Positions 8,538 to 17,857 of a stretch of DNA of 64,000 nt are shown here, in pieces. The translations under genes and the position numbers were made by a program. The notes under the pieces are model-generated. The model searched no databases and was not told the origin of the DNA. It worked only from the letters and a program-made list of their open reading frames with translations. Source of the stretch: Chitinispirillaceae bacterium (GTDB lineage Bacteria; Fibrobacterota; Chitinivibrionia; Chitinivibrionales; Chitinispirillaceae); NCBI GenBank assembly GCA_016929595.1, contig JAFGIN010000054.1:1-64000 (forward strand). Reading direction: 5' to 3'. How positions within the stretch are numbered: the first letter of the stretch is position 1; every line of letters begins with the position of its first letter.

Positions 8538-11090
8538 CTAAAAAATACTGTTCAGTGTTGGAAGAGGATTAAATATCCCGTCACGTATGCCTTGAAGTTT
8601 TTCGCTGGAGATATACTCCATCGAAGGATTTTTCTCCCACTCCAGCTTTATCGCATTTAAAAACAGTACATCGTAGATAGCACCCGGACGTGGATAGCTG
8701 GCAACAATGTAATGTGGACCAGCTTTCTTCTCACCTTCCTGTTTTTCATACTCCGGCCGTACACTCTCTGCGGTGTTAAGTGAATTACCATGACCAAAGA
8801 TAATTTTATCCATCAACCGATACACCTCTTTACTCTCATCACATAGACCATAATAATCAAGCATCTGTGCAAGAACATAATTTGATGCAATCCACACATC
8901 CTTACCCTGATCGGAATCCACCTGTGTTCCATCCTCTTTACGCGCTGTGGCCCACCCCATCGGAGTACGGTTATTGGTATAAATGGTTTTCAACAGTTTG
9001 ACAACACGGTCATCTGGAAGATATGATTTCTCCCCCATTGCAATCCACTGCCACAGTCCGACAAGCTGATCGGTGAAAACATCAGTGCATCGTCCCTCAC
9101 CGTCGATACCTGTGCAGGTAATATAGTATGACATCTCTTTGCCATCGGAATTTGTCGTATCGAGCCAGAGTGTATCGTATGTCGCTCTTGCTTTTTCAAG
9201 CATCGACTCATAACGTTGTTTTTCATCAGTATCATTTGTAATTTCCGCCATGCGGCTCATCGCAAGCAGACATGCCACAAACAGATTGGCATCGTATACA
9301 TCAACTCCTGCAAAGGGAATATTATCATAAGTATTACGGACCTCACCAGGACGCCCTTCAGGAATTCCATCATTATCAAAATCCAGACTTACAAGGTAAT
9401 TGAACCCTTTCTTCAGAGTAGCCCAGTTATCGGTTATAAAATTTGTATTACCCGTATATTTAGCGTCACGCAGCACCCGCAGAGCCAGCTTGGGAAACAG
9501 ATCGATCCAGTAGGATGTATTATACCAGGTGTATTCGGAACGATCCCGCAGTGCATTACCGAATGTTAATGAACCAAGATCGTGATACACAGAGCCATCA
9601 GATTTTTTCGCGGCATATACATGGATATCACTGCCGGCTTCACGACCGCTGGCCTTAAGTTCTTCCAGATATTTCTGCTGCAGAAGCGGATCGGAGATGT
9701 AATAGTGATAAAACCGCAGGTCATCATTCCTGTCGTTGATCGAATTAACAAACTTTTGGCACAAATCAATCTCAAATCCGGGAAATATTGCAAGAAGTAA
9801 CTTCGAATAGAAATCGACATCAGCAGAATTATTAAATGGATAATCAAAACACTCAAGAAATCTCGCCTGATTATCCGGATCAACCACCGATGCATTGGAG
9901 AGCAGATAGCTGAGTTCGTTGAAAAGCAGGCGGCTGACCATCAGGGCACTCTCTTTATCATCCTTATACGCCGGAGATTGCTGAACAGATGAAAAAATGT
10001 TCTCCTGTATTGCGATCGTCCTGTGCAGCCAGTCCTCATAGTTGCGCAATGCAACTGCTGCAATCTGCAGATCACGCGTTTGTATATCATCGAAATTTGC
10101 GGTATACTTTCGCGGTATGGTTACATTGTCAGAATAGCGCTGTGATGGAAAATCGAGTACTTTCACAACAGGAAAAGACACTGATGATTTCGCACCAAGA
10201 GTAACCGTAACACTGATCGCAGCTCCATAATCGTTGCCATCAATTATATCATTAGTATGGTGAAATGTTCCATCAGGGTTAACAACAAGATCCTGATTAT
10301 AATTGCGTAACCTGAAAGCCTCCTGTACATCAATCCGGAGATCATCACGACATGGTACAGCAATCACCATCCGATCTTCACAATGGTTATTCCCCATTCG
10401 AACACCTTTAATGCCATCAGATGAAAACTCCTTGTGCACCTGTCCGGATACAGCACAACTGCCCAGAAAAGTATAATCCTGCTCTCTTGGCCGACTCATT
10501 TTTCGCGTAATATTAACAAGAGATGGAACCGGAATGACTACCGTCACCGTCTCTGAACTATCGGTTCGGTTGGTCAGTATAAATTCTTCAACACCTGCAG
10601 GTAAAAACTGGTCAGCTTGTGAAAGAAGCGGCGAAACCATCCTTCTATTGATTTCAACATTATCAAGCTTACACCGTAATTCAGCAATCGGCGTTGCAAG
10701 TGAAAGCGATACACTTTTCTGCGCGATTGTTGGATGATAGTAATTCTGAGGTAGTGGAAAATCATCTGGATTTTTCAAATCGTCCAGATTAAAACTGGTC
10801 AGCATACAGGTTGTTCCATCCTGCAGCCGCACGAAAGGAATCGACGCAAGTTGAAAAGGATGGTCATTAAGGAATATCAAACTTCCAGCATCAATAAGTC
10901 CACTGATACAACCATCCGGAGAAATCACCATTGAAAGCGTCAGAGTCCCCTGTTTGGCAATTGCCTGAGGGGATGATACCGAGAGATAATGCCCCTGATT
11001 ATGGACACCCATCCTGTTTTTAACATAAACATCTTTGATTTTCGGGCCATTCAAGGTATAAAAACGCTGAATTTTTTTACTGATATTCAT
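8538..11090 (-). CDS. GH116 family glycoside hydrolase
   Basis: The 850-aa protein has an N-terminal beta-sandwich (about 1-330) and a C-terminal (alpha/alpha)6 barrel, as in GH116 (GBA2/DUF608) enzymes. The family nucleophile region appears as FLECFDYPFNNSADVDFY with Glu at about residue 413. The barrel has FDNDGIPEG, then RNTYD and the DVYDANLFVACLLAM helix. The acid/base region FTDQLVGLWQW carries Asp at about residue 674. These match the Glu/Asp pair known for GH116 beta-glucosidases/xylosidases. There is no signal peptide, so it probably acts in the cytoplasm on imported oligosaccharides. The exact substrate is not predictable. Confidence 0.82.
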   Translation of the reverse strand: MNISKKIQRFYTLNGPKIKDVYVKNRMGVHNQGHYLSVSSPQAIAKQGTLTLSMVISPDGCISGLIDAGSLIFLNDHPFQLASIPFVRLQDGTTCMLTSFNLDDLKNPDDFPLPQNYYHPTIAQKSVSLSLATPIAELRCKLDNVEINRRMVSPLLSQADQFLPAGVEEFILTNRTDSSETVTVVIPVPSLVNITRKMSRPREQDYTFLGSCAVSGQVHKEFSSDGIKGVRMGNNHCEDRMVIAVPCRDDLRIDVQEAFRLRNYNQDLVVNPDGTFHHTNDIIDGNDYGAAISVTVTLGAKSSVSFPVVKVLDFPSQRYSDNVTIPRKYTANFDDIQTRDLQIAAVALRNYEDWLHRTIAIQENIFSSVQQSPAYKDDKESALMVSRLLFNELSYLLSNASVVDPDNQARFLECFDYPFNNSADVDFYSKLLLAIFPGFEIDLCQKFVNSINDRNDDLRFYHYYISDPLLQQKYLEELKASGREAGSDIHVYAAKKSDGSVYHDLGSLTFGNALRDRSEYTWYNTSYWIDLFPKLALRVLRDAKYTGNTNFITDNWATLKKGFNYLVSLDFDNDGIPEGRPGEVRNTYDNIPFAGVDVYDANLFVACLLAMSRMAEITNDTDEKQRYESMLEKARATYDTLWLDTTNSDGKEMSYYITCTGIDGEGRCTDVFTDQLVGLWQWIAMGEKSYLPDDRVVKLLKTIYTNNRTPMGWATARKEDGTQVDSDQGKDVWIASNYVLAQMLDYYGLCDESKEVYRLMDKIIFGHGNSLNTAESVRPEYEKQEGEKKAGPHYIVASYPRPGAIYDVLFLNAIKLEWEKNPSMEYISSEKLQGIRDGIFNPLPTLNSIF

Positions 11091-11201
11091 AATTTCGATT
11101 CTTTTCCAGTGTTAGCTTTAGGGATGTACATTAATGGAATAAAGATGAAATATAATTTCTGATTGCAGTAATTTTGGAAAAAAACGGTCAGAGGATCGTA
11201 A

Positions 11202-11528
11202 CAATACAACTGTTCTGATTTCAGTCCCGGAACTGATAACTGGAGCGACTCAGGAACAGGGACCGTTACCGACGAAGAGTTCAGTATTAATATTGAAACT
11301 GCTGCTTCCAGAAACCACGATATCCAGCTTGTCCAGAATGGGCTTTTTCTGGAAAAAGGAAACACCTACAAGGTTGTATTCGATGCATATTCAACTGCAA
11401 ACAGGACTCTTGAGGTGAATGTTCAGGCAGGCAGTGATCCATGGACAAGTTACATGCCGCAATTGAAGCAATTCGATCTTTCCACCACAAAACAGAGACT
11501 CTCTTTTACATTCACAATGGAAGCGTAA
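11202..11528 (+). pseudogene. Carbohydrate-binding domain (CBM4/9-like) remnant
   Basis: The frame open from 11202 to TAA 11526 reads as one CenC-type carbohydrate-binding jelly-roll: FSPGTDNWSDSGTG start, LVQNGLFLEKGNTYKVVFDA middle, then an NVQAGSDPWTSYMPQ loop and an LSFTFTMEA end strand. It has no start codon, signal peptide or partner domain, and a TAA precedes it in frame. It is therefore the broken end of a larger secreted enzyme. The decay continues into the GH127 remnant that follows. Confidence 0.7.
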
Positions 11529-11591
11529 ACAACAGACATTGACCAGATTAGCTTCAATGCAGATGAATCAAAGCAATGTAGGACTGAAATA

Positions 11592-11922
11592 ATGAACAGG
11601 TATTTTTTTATCTTGATGAAATTTTTACAGCTGCTGTCTGTCAGGGCCAAAGCACAGGAGATTCTTTACCCCAACGAATTTGCTCTGTGCGATGTTACAC
11701 TTCTCGATGACCCCCTTCAAACATTCCAGAGATCTTAACATTAACCATTTACTTAAGTACAATGTCGACCGTCTGCTTTACTGTTATCATACAGATGCTG
11801 GATTACCGACAAACGGAGCCAGTAATTACTCCAATTGGGCAGGACTTGACGGGCATGTGGGAGGACATTACCTGTCTGCTCTGGTAATACATAATGCTGC
11901 AACAGCAGATACTAAAAGCTAA
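11592..11922 (+). pseudogene. GH127 (beta-L-arabinofuranosidase, DUF1680) N-terminal remnant, frameshifted
   Basis: An ATG at 11592 opens a frame with a hydrophobic N-terminus and LYPNEFALCDVTLLDDP, the first strand of GH127 proteins. The frame stops at 11736. A +1 shifted frame continues the family: RDLNINHLLKYNVDRLLY, AGLPTNGASNYSNW and AGLDGHVGGHYLSAL, then stops at 11920. The shift is most easily placed at the C5 run at 11711-11715. Only the first ~110 residues of a ~600-residue enzyme remain, so the gene is dead whether or not the frameshift is a sequencing error. Confidence 0.8.
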
Positions 11923-11974
11923 CAGCCACAATACGACAAGTCGTGAAGATCATTTCTGGCAGGCTGAGTCCAGA

Positions 11975-12151
11975 TTACCACGATTCTATTTCCTTTAAAA
12001 GTTCTTCAGTTGTTACTGTTCGCCCCTCTTTTAATGCTGTCTGACCACGTGTCACTTTATCTATAACATAAAGACGGTACATAACATCATCAATTTGTGC
12101 ATTATCTGGTAGTGATGAAATTGCTCTGATTGCTTCCTCTTTTACTGTCAT
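11975..12151 (-). CDS. Small antitoxin-like protein (58 aa)
   Basis: A complete 58-codon frame (ATG at 12151, TAA at 11975) encodes an acidic helical protein: VKEEAIRAISSLPDNAQIDD, then VMYRLYVIDKVTRGQ and LKEGRTVTTEELLKEIESW. This D-x-(V/I)-x-YR-LY-(V/L)-x-x-K-(V/I) plus EGR-x-(V/I)-x-x-EE layout is common in small orphan or RelE/ParE-associated antitoxin-like proteins. No toxin gene is adjacent: upstream is the broken hydrolase and downstream the GH127 remnant. It may be an orphan. The functional call is inference from sequence style. Confidence 0.6.
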   Translation of the reverse strand: MTVKEEAIRAISSLPDNAQIDDVMYRLYVIDKVTRGQTALKEGRTVTTEELLKEIESW

Positions 12152-12291
12152 AACGACCAGACTCCCATTAAAGGTGAATAATTATACCGATGATAATACA
12201 AAAATTTTTGTTTAGTAACATTTTAGTTGTCCTTTCAAATCTTTGGAATATATTAATTTCGATTGACCATACCTGTAAGATTATGACATAA

Positions 12292-12680
12292 TTAAATCGA
12301 CTTACGTATCCAATTATCAAGATATTTCAGTTGTTCCGGAGTATGAAAATAGTGATCACCACCATCCAGAATATCTACATCGCACCTGAATTTTTCTGTA
12401 AATGAATGCTCTTGTATATACTTTTAATATTCGAGTAGATGACATCAATATCATGAACCCCATTTTGAACAGAGCACTTATAGGGATCCATTTTACGTTC
12501 ACCATGTTCAGGAAGATCAAAACTCAATACCTGATAGCTCCTGGATGTCGCAACATGTGCAAAACTTTCAGTTTCCTCTTTATTTGAATATCTTCCATGA
12601 ACTGTAAGATACAACTTGTCAGAATCAGAACCATATAGAATTGACGGTATGTTTTTAATACTAAATTTTTTTGTTTCCAT
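12292..12680 (-). pseudogene. Alpha/beta hydrolase with internal deletion
   Basis: The first frame (ATG 12680, with GGAG 9 nt upstream) encodes the N-terminal third of a small alpha/beta hydrolase: LYLTVHGRYSNKEE, then VLSFDLPEHGERK and QNGVHDIDVIYSNI. It then runs out of frame at about 12375. A second frame reads the end of the same family, DVDILDGGDHYFHTPEQL then KYLDNWIRKSI, stopping at 12292, where GGDHYFHT supplies the expected catalytic His region. The nucleophile elbow (G-x-S-x-G) and about 80-100 residues between them are missing. The gene is an internal-deletion pseudogene. Confidence 0.7.
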
Positions 12681-12782
12681 ATTTAATATCTCCAAAGATG
12701 CTTATTCCTGTTGTGCTCTTGAATTGTCAGGGTATCCATATACCTCTTTGCTTTTTCTGTATTGGGCGCATTATGATTAATT

Positions 12783-13259
12783 TTACTTCCTGAATAATGA
12801 AATATTTCTTTTTGTAAATTCATTCCCCGGATCATTACCACATTTTTTGCATTTCATATAGTAGGGCGAATTTATTGTGCCGCATGCAGCACATGAATAG
12901 TCTGCATGCATTTTGTTAATCCATGATTGAATACCATTATTTTTCCTGTATCTGGCTGATTCAAATAATTCAGCTCTATGTGGTGCCTTCTTCTGGAACT
13001 CTTTTATCGCATTGCAGGGATATGTCTGACAATCTTCACAATTTGGTATATTCTTACTTTGTGTACAGTTCCTGAATTCACAATCCCGGCAGTGTGGACT
13101 CAGTACCGTTGATCTGCAACCGTTGCACCTGATCTCTTTCTTATTTGTTTTCAACATTGCCGCTAAGCGTTCAAGCTCATTTTCATCATTATTTTGTGTC
13201 GCAATGTAAACTCCACACGATTCACAAAAAAGGCCGCAGACGGCAATTGTATCTTTCAT
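12783..13259 (-). CDS. DUF3795 Cys-rich (zinc-binding) protein
   Basis: The product (158 aa) opens with AVCGLFCESCGVYIA, the hallmark of DUF3795 proteins. It continues with IRCNGC, CRDCEFRNC and CEDCQTYPC clusters, and ends in a C-terminal CxxC...CxxC ribbon (CAACGTINSPYYMKCKKCG). The total of more than 15 cysteines argues for several zinc sites. The function of DUF3795 is unknown. The gene is intact with good codon structure, in contrast to the broken hydrolase just downstream on the same strand. Confidence 0.8.
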   Translation of the reverse strand: MKDTIAVCGLFCESCGVYIATQNNDENELERLAAMLKTNKKEIRCNGCRSTVLSPHCRDCEFRNCTQSKNIPNCEDCQTYPCNAIKEFQKKAPHRAELFESARYRKNNGIQSWINKMHADYSCAACGTINSPYYMKCKKCGNDPGNEFTKRNISLFRK

Positions 13260-13358
13260 TGATTTCTCTCCTTATGTACAAGAAGTGTGCTGTATCGTAA
13301 TAGCCAGTAGTTGCCGAGATTATTATGTCAATGTTAAATAAAACATTATAAAAATGTC

Positions 13359-14159
13359 TTATAACAATCCTGTTTTTTTAAGAATGGATTCGATGATTCC
13401 TTTTGAATCCTTACCCGATACGTTTATCCCTTTAATAAGGCAGGCAAACGAATAGCGTTGGTCCCTGCCTGTCACGTATCCGACAAACCAGCCGAGACTT
13501 TGTTCTTTGTCGCTATCCAGATTTACTCCGCTGCCGGTCTTTCCATAGAAAACGCCTTTTGATGTCGTTTCGATTACCATAATTTCCCTGAGAACGCTTT
13601 GTGATTGCTGATTAAAGGTTAATTCTCCATTCAAAAGTTTTCTGATTAGTTGTGCTTGTTCCAATGGAGAGATCTTAATTGATTTTTTCCCTTCGCGTGG
13701 TAACCAGAAGTCGTCAACACCAGATGAAATATCCTTATCACCATAATCAATGCTACAGATCCACTTTTTCATCCGTTCATTGCCGATTGTTCTGGCTAAT
13801 ATCTGATATGCCGGAACACATGAAACCTTAAAAGCCTCTTTTAAAATGAGGTTTCTGTTCCATGAGGAAATAGCGCGTGCAATGCTGTCCCATCGGTAAA
13901 AAGAATCTGCAGCAGAGTGAATGATCTGACATTCAGCTCCAATGAGTGTATTCCAGATTTTGAATGTTGAACAGGGTGTGTATCGTGTTTTTATCAATAC
14001 AGAATCGTGAGCAATGATTACTCCGAATTTACAATTAACAAAAACGCAGGTGATATCCTGTGTTGCGACAGTTTCTTTTATTGCGTCAAGTAGTGGTATA
14101 GTTTTCGAAAATGCATTGACGCTCATGAATGATATTAAAATTGCTGTATATCGCATCAT
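13359..14159 (-). CDS. Class D (OXA-type) beta-lactamase
   Basis: From the ATG at 14159 (AAAGG six bases upstream) the protein is 266 aa, the normal class D length. The longer frame to 14279 would add 40 unlikely residues before the signal peptide MMRYTAILISFMSVNAFSK. Class D motifs are in order: S64-T-F-K67 (nucleophile and the Lys usually carboxylated), S113-C-V115, Y139-G-D141 where YGN is usual, the FWLPREG-x-x-x-IS omega region, and K207-T-G209. It is predicted to be periplasmic and to hydrolyse beta-lactams. Activity and spectrum cannot be told. There is no integron or insertion sequence next to it, which suggests an intrinsic chromosomal enzyme. Confidence 0.85.
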   Translation of the reverse strand: MMRYTAILISFMSVNAFSKTIPLLDAIKETVATQDITCVFVNCKFGVIIAHDSVLIKTRYTPCSTFKIWNTLIGAECQIIHSAADSFYRWDSIARAISSWNRNLILKEAFKVSCVPAYQILARTIGNERMKKWICSIDYGDKDISSGVDDFWLPREGKKSIKISPLEQAQLIRKLLNGELTFNQQSQSVLREIMVIETTSKGVFYGKTGSGVNLDSDKEQSLGWFVGYVTGRDQRYSFACLIKGINVSGKDSKGIIESILKKTGLL

Positions 14160-14623
14160 GTTTACCTTTAAAATATTACTATTTACAATTAATATCTCTA
14201 ACATCCCCGTTTTGTCGTTAAAGTAGCATTGCTGTTTGTGTACCCGGTTAAAAATACATCCAACCCCGATGCTTGTCATAGTTAATCATGATTGTTTCAA
14301 TAAGCTGATAGGGATTTTGATCTTTTTTACTTATGAGTTTAATATAGTGCTTGCATTGGTCTGGTACAACTATTTTGATAAAAGTTCCGGGGAAATTAGC
14401 AACCACTTTTTGGAATTGGCAGTACCGAATAGCTTAAAATGGGCTCTTTTAGCCGGTTAAGACAATAAACAAATCTCAAAATTGTTACTTTCAATCCCCA
14501 ATGTAAGGATTACCAACATTGATCACAATAAAGTGTTGTTCTGAAAATTAGAATTTTCATATATTTTATGTACTATTTTAATGGTATATAACTGATATAG
14601 TACAGATTTTCATTGGGGGGATT
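14160..14623. other. Gene-free divergent intergenic region
   Basis: This lies between the divergently read beta-lactamase gene and the small gene at 14624. Open frames here have no protein character. I see no clear promoter, terminator or repeat; it presumably holds promoters for both directions. Confidence 0.4.
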
Positions 14624-14800
14624 TTGGAAATAAAAAGAGTAACGCTTGAAGAAGTTCGACAGAAAGCTCTACCAATACTTGTTGCAGGCTATGAAAAGAG
14701 AAAAAAGCTTCGATCCTCTGCCGAAGAACGACTTCGAGAGCAAGGGAAAGTAATTCGTGACAAACAAACTTCAGGAAGACCTAAGCTCAGCTCTATCTAA
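14624..14800 (+). CDS. Small basic protein upstream of nucleotidyltransferase remnant
   Basis: This 58-codon frame starts with TTG at 14624 just after a G6 run (14615-14620) and ends at TAA 14798. The product is highly charged and helical: EIKRVTLEEVRQKALPI, YEKRKKLRSSAEERL. Its end overlaps by 44 nt the start of the nucleotidyltransferase-like frame at 14757, as in two-gene toxin-antitoxin or Abi pairs where the small partner comes first. I do not recognise a named family. The overlap is the main reason to call it a gene. Confidence 0.4.
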   Translation: MEIKRVTLEEVRQKALPILVAGYEKRKKLRSSAEERLREQGKVIRDKQTSGRPKLSSI

Positions 14801-15379
14801 ACTGAGTACTCAATTTTCTGCCGATCCTGAGCTACTTCACGAAGCTGTAAAAATTGTTTATTCTTCCATCCTTAACAAGTACGGTTTTTCATGTGTTATA
14901 GTTGGTGGCCAATCGGCTGCTTACTGGATGCGGATACCTGGTTCTATTGATGTCGATTTTGTACCTACTCAAAGAGTTGAATTAGCAAAGTTATTCTTGC
15001 ATTGTGGATTTACAACAGTGCATGGCTACAAATACCGTTTTCTACACAGGCAAACTAACGTTCTTATTGAGATTGTTGACGAAAAGTTGGATATTGAATA
15101 GGTTAAAAAAGTTTCTACTTCAAAAATAGAACCTTTTAATGTTGACAACCCTGAAGTTTCTTCACTCATGGCTGGAACTGCAGAAGTTTTGGACCCGGTT
15201 TATGTTTTCCTTAATTATGTTGAAGCATCGGATAATTAGCAATAGAAAGAGCACATGCTCTTCTTGACCTATACAGGCCATTTATTATTGCAGAGTTAAA
15301 TCAACTCAACAGTAATGGAGATATTTCTGAAAGGTTAGTAAGGATAATGCACGTAAAATTTCATATTACTTTTAAATAA
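14757..15379 (+). pseudogene. Nucleotidyltransferase-fold protein (DUF6036/AbiEii-like), decayed
   Basis: From a GTG at 14757 (AAGGGAAAG upstream) the frame encodes an N-terminal helix and the nucleotidyltransferase signature: VIVGGQSAAYWMRI then GSIDVDFVP, giving the GG...S and D-x-D pattern of MNT/AbiEii/DUF6036 proteins. An in-frame TAG at 15099 interrupts it. The same frame continues to about 15238 (EPFNVDNPEVSSLMAG). A second frame then carries the C-terminal helices (ERAHALLDLYRPFI, LNQLNSNGD) to TAA 15377. With a nonsense codon and a frameshift it is a pseudogene. It was probably the larger partner of a defence or addiction pair with the 14624 gene. Confidence 0.62.
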
Positions 15380-15873
15380 CAATAATTATGGAAATCAATC
15401 CAGTATACTGTTAATGTTGCCAGACCAGCCACTTTATTGACCTTCTAAAATTAAATAGCGTAAAAACCGGTACTAATAAACAGAAAGTATAACTGGCAAA
15501 CGATACTATCATCCACAATTCTCACTTTCTTCTATTCTAATTATTAGTCCCCACCCTCTTACCTAATCCGGAACTGATTTTGTTAGCACCGACAGTAATA
15601 ACCTTAATAATCGCATTGCACTCATTCCTCTTTACGATACCTATACGAAGTATCGGGAGTGGTATATACACCTGTTACAGGTGGAACGTAGTGATGGTAC
15701 AAGGGAGATCAGGTCTATATCATGAATGTATTGATTTTATTAAAATGCCTCTACAGGTGAATACTGCGAGCCTACCTGTTTTACACCTCGATTTCCGCAC
15801 CCCGAGGTGTGGTGCTGCTGTTATTCATTGTAAGGTAAGCTGTTACAGCCATTTCCTATTTGCAGAGATAATT
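15380..15873. other. Gene-free intergenic region
   Basis: I see no credible gene. Two small palindromic bits are visible: ACCTGT-ACAGGT near 15670-15682 and CACCTCG...CGAGGTG near 15784-15813. The 160-codon plus-strand frame that runs through it overlaps the propeller gene and has no protein character. Confidence 0.4.
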
Positions 15874-17124
15874 TTATTGAATTTTCAAAATTCCTTTTGT
15901 ATATACCGTTTCTCCAATTCGCAGTCGTACGATATAACAACCGGATTTATTCCTGCTGTTATTCCATATAAATTGATGAGATCCGCCGGGCAGGCGTGCA
16001 TGCACCAGACATGCAATTATTCTTCCTTTAATATCAAGGATGTCTGCGTCCATTGTTTGTGATTGAGCAAGTGCTACACTGATAGATGTTGCATAATGAA
16101 TCGAATGTATAGTCACCTGATCAGTAGCGATGTGGTTTTTTACAGGTGCAGTTTTCAAAGGAAGGCCCATATTGACACGTTGCCAAGACCTTCCGCTATC
16201 GTTCGACCTGAATATCCCATCAGTGTTTGTTCCTGCAAAGATGGATGCTCCGATTGCAGTGATGACAGTAACATATCCGGAAAGTCCACTGTCTGACTTC
16301 AACCATGTGTTACCATTGTCGGTCGAGCGGATGATACCACCAGGAGATAATGCGGCAAGCAGTACATTCCCGGAAGTCGCTAACGTAGAGTTGTATCGGT
16401 TAAAAGAAGCAGAAAATTCTACTGGGGTACAATTGATCCATGAGCTTCCCGAATCTGTTGAACGAAAAATACCTTTATCATTTGATGTAAAAATCGCATT
16501 TCCTGATTTAGTCAAATTATAAAAATATGTAACAGGATCCCCGGATGTGGCTGGGGTAATTTTCTCGAGCGTGTAACCCATATCAACTGAACGGAAGAGG
16601 TCACCTGAAGCAATAAACAACAGCGTGTCCATTGGTAAAAATTGACACCCGGTAACGTATTCATCGTTGTAGGTAATAACTTTCATAGCTGTGTCATTGT
16701 CTTTTAAAAAAAATGGGTTACAGTCATCCAATCCAACGAATAATATATTCTGATGTTTCAGCAGGGACAAAATGTATATGCAGGATTGAAGACTTTGAGA
16801 GGTCTCTATTTTACTCCAGGTTTTTCCCTTGTCTGTAGAGTGATAAATAAAATATTCAACAGCAGCGTAGAGATTTTTACCATCAAATTCAAGGGCGCTC
16901 ACTTCTTTGCCAGAAAAATCAGACAGGTTCCACTGCGCACCATTGTTAATCGAGACAAACAGGCCTCTGGGAGTTCCCGCGAAAATGGTATCGTTGAATC
17001 CTGTGATTGCGTTAATGTTATTATTTAACACTTCATACTTTTGAGTGCCCTCTGAAATTCCCAGCCGATTGAAGCTTATTACTATAATTCCTATCAGGAC
17101 AAATTTGATTGTAGTGTGGTTCAT
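15874..17124 (-). CDS. Secreted BNR/YCF48-type beta-propeller with sorting domain
   Basis: After a signal peptide (to about residue 25), the 416-aa protein has seven or so repeats of the type G-L-F-x-S-x-(D/N)-x-G-x-x-W, for example GIFRSTDSGSSWINC, GIIRSTDNGNTWLKS and GIFRSNDSGRSWQRV. These are the Asp-box motifs of BNR/sortilin-like propellers. The last ~75 residues (DADILDIKGRIIACLVHARL, then SGCYIVRLRIGETVYTKGILK) form a clear T9SS-like C-terminal sorting domain. It is an exported surface protein of unknown ligand. No sialidase catalytic residues were identified. Confidence 0.82.
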   Translation of the reverse strand: MNHTTIKFVLIGIIVISFNRLGISEGTQKYEVLNNNINAITGFNDTIFAGTPRGLFVSINNGAQWNLSDFSGKEVSALEFDGKNLYAAVEYFIYHSTDKGKTWSKIETSQSLQSCIYILSLLKHQNILFVGLDDCNPFFLKDNDTAMKVITYNDEYVTGCQFLPMDTLLFIASGDLFRSVDMGYTLEKITPATSGDPVTYFYNLTKSGNAIFTSNDKGIFRSTDSGSSWINCTPVEFSASFNRYNSTLATSGNVLLAALSPGGIIRSTDNGNTWLKSDSGLSGYVTVITAIGASIFAGTNTDGIFRSNDSGRSWQRVNMGLPLKTAPVKNHIATDQVTIHSIHYATSISVALAQSQTMDADILDIKGRIIACLVHARLPGGSHQFIWNNSRNKSGCYIVRLRIGETVYTKGILKIQ

Positions 17125-17857
17125 ACCAACTCCGATGGTTATAGTGATGAAGGATGAGATTCCATACGCAATATATGAATTTTTGAAGTTGTTTCATTAC
17201 CCAATTACATTGGTTGATAGAAATACCATTATTGTTCACCAATTCGTCCAGTGATCTGAATTACACTTTTTTCGGCGTGATTTGTTTATTTGTCCAACTG
17301 TATCTTTTGAGATTAATCGTAACTGGAAAGGAGGCTCGAAAACCATAGGAAATTCCCTGGAGCTCTTTTAACTTTGGAGGAACTTCAAAAAAATATTGAG
17401 AAAAGGAAATGAATTATACAGGCGGCCAAAACGTGATTTACTGTAATTTTTACAAGGGCTGCACATTTTGACATTGTACTGAAGTTTCATCGCATTTACG
17501 TTTTTTTTTGCTTTTATAAGAACAGTCGCGCTATTGTGACTACAACCTTCCGATAATTGCATATTTGCAACTCGCCTTAGCATTTTTTCAGCTATGCATC
17601 ACACAAGTGAAGATTCAACCCGACCCTGCGATTTCAGATGCAACCCCTTTGAAGTAGAATAGTGTGCTCTTTTAATACAACACTATTATTCCCCGGCATC
17701 AGTTTTTTCTAAACCCGTACTTTCAGCCTTATAATCTGCATTCAGCTTTTTCTTGCTATTCTTGTTATACTCCTGCCAAAAGTTGTCTCTCAATTCCCTG
17801 TCAATCAACATTGGAAAGTCCATATAAACAATAGACGATGGAATGAATGCAACTATC

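Noticed and set aside
15580-16062. 160-codon plus-strand frame
   Set aside because: It overlaps the 3' part of the BNR propeller gene on the other strand, whose sorting domain is clear. The plus-strand translation has no protein character.
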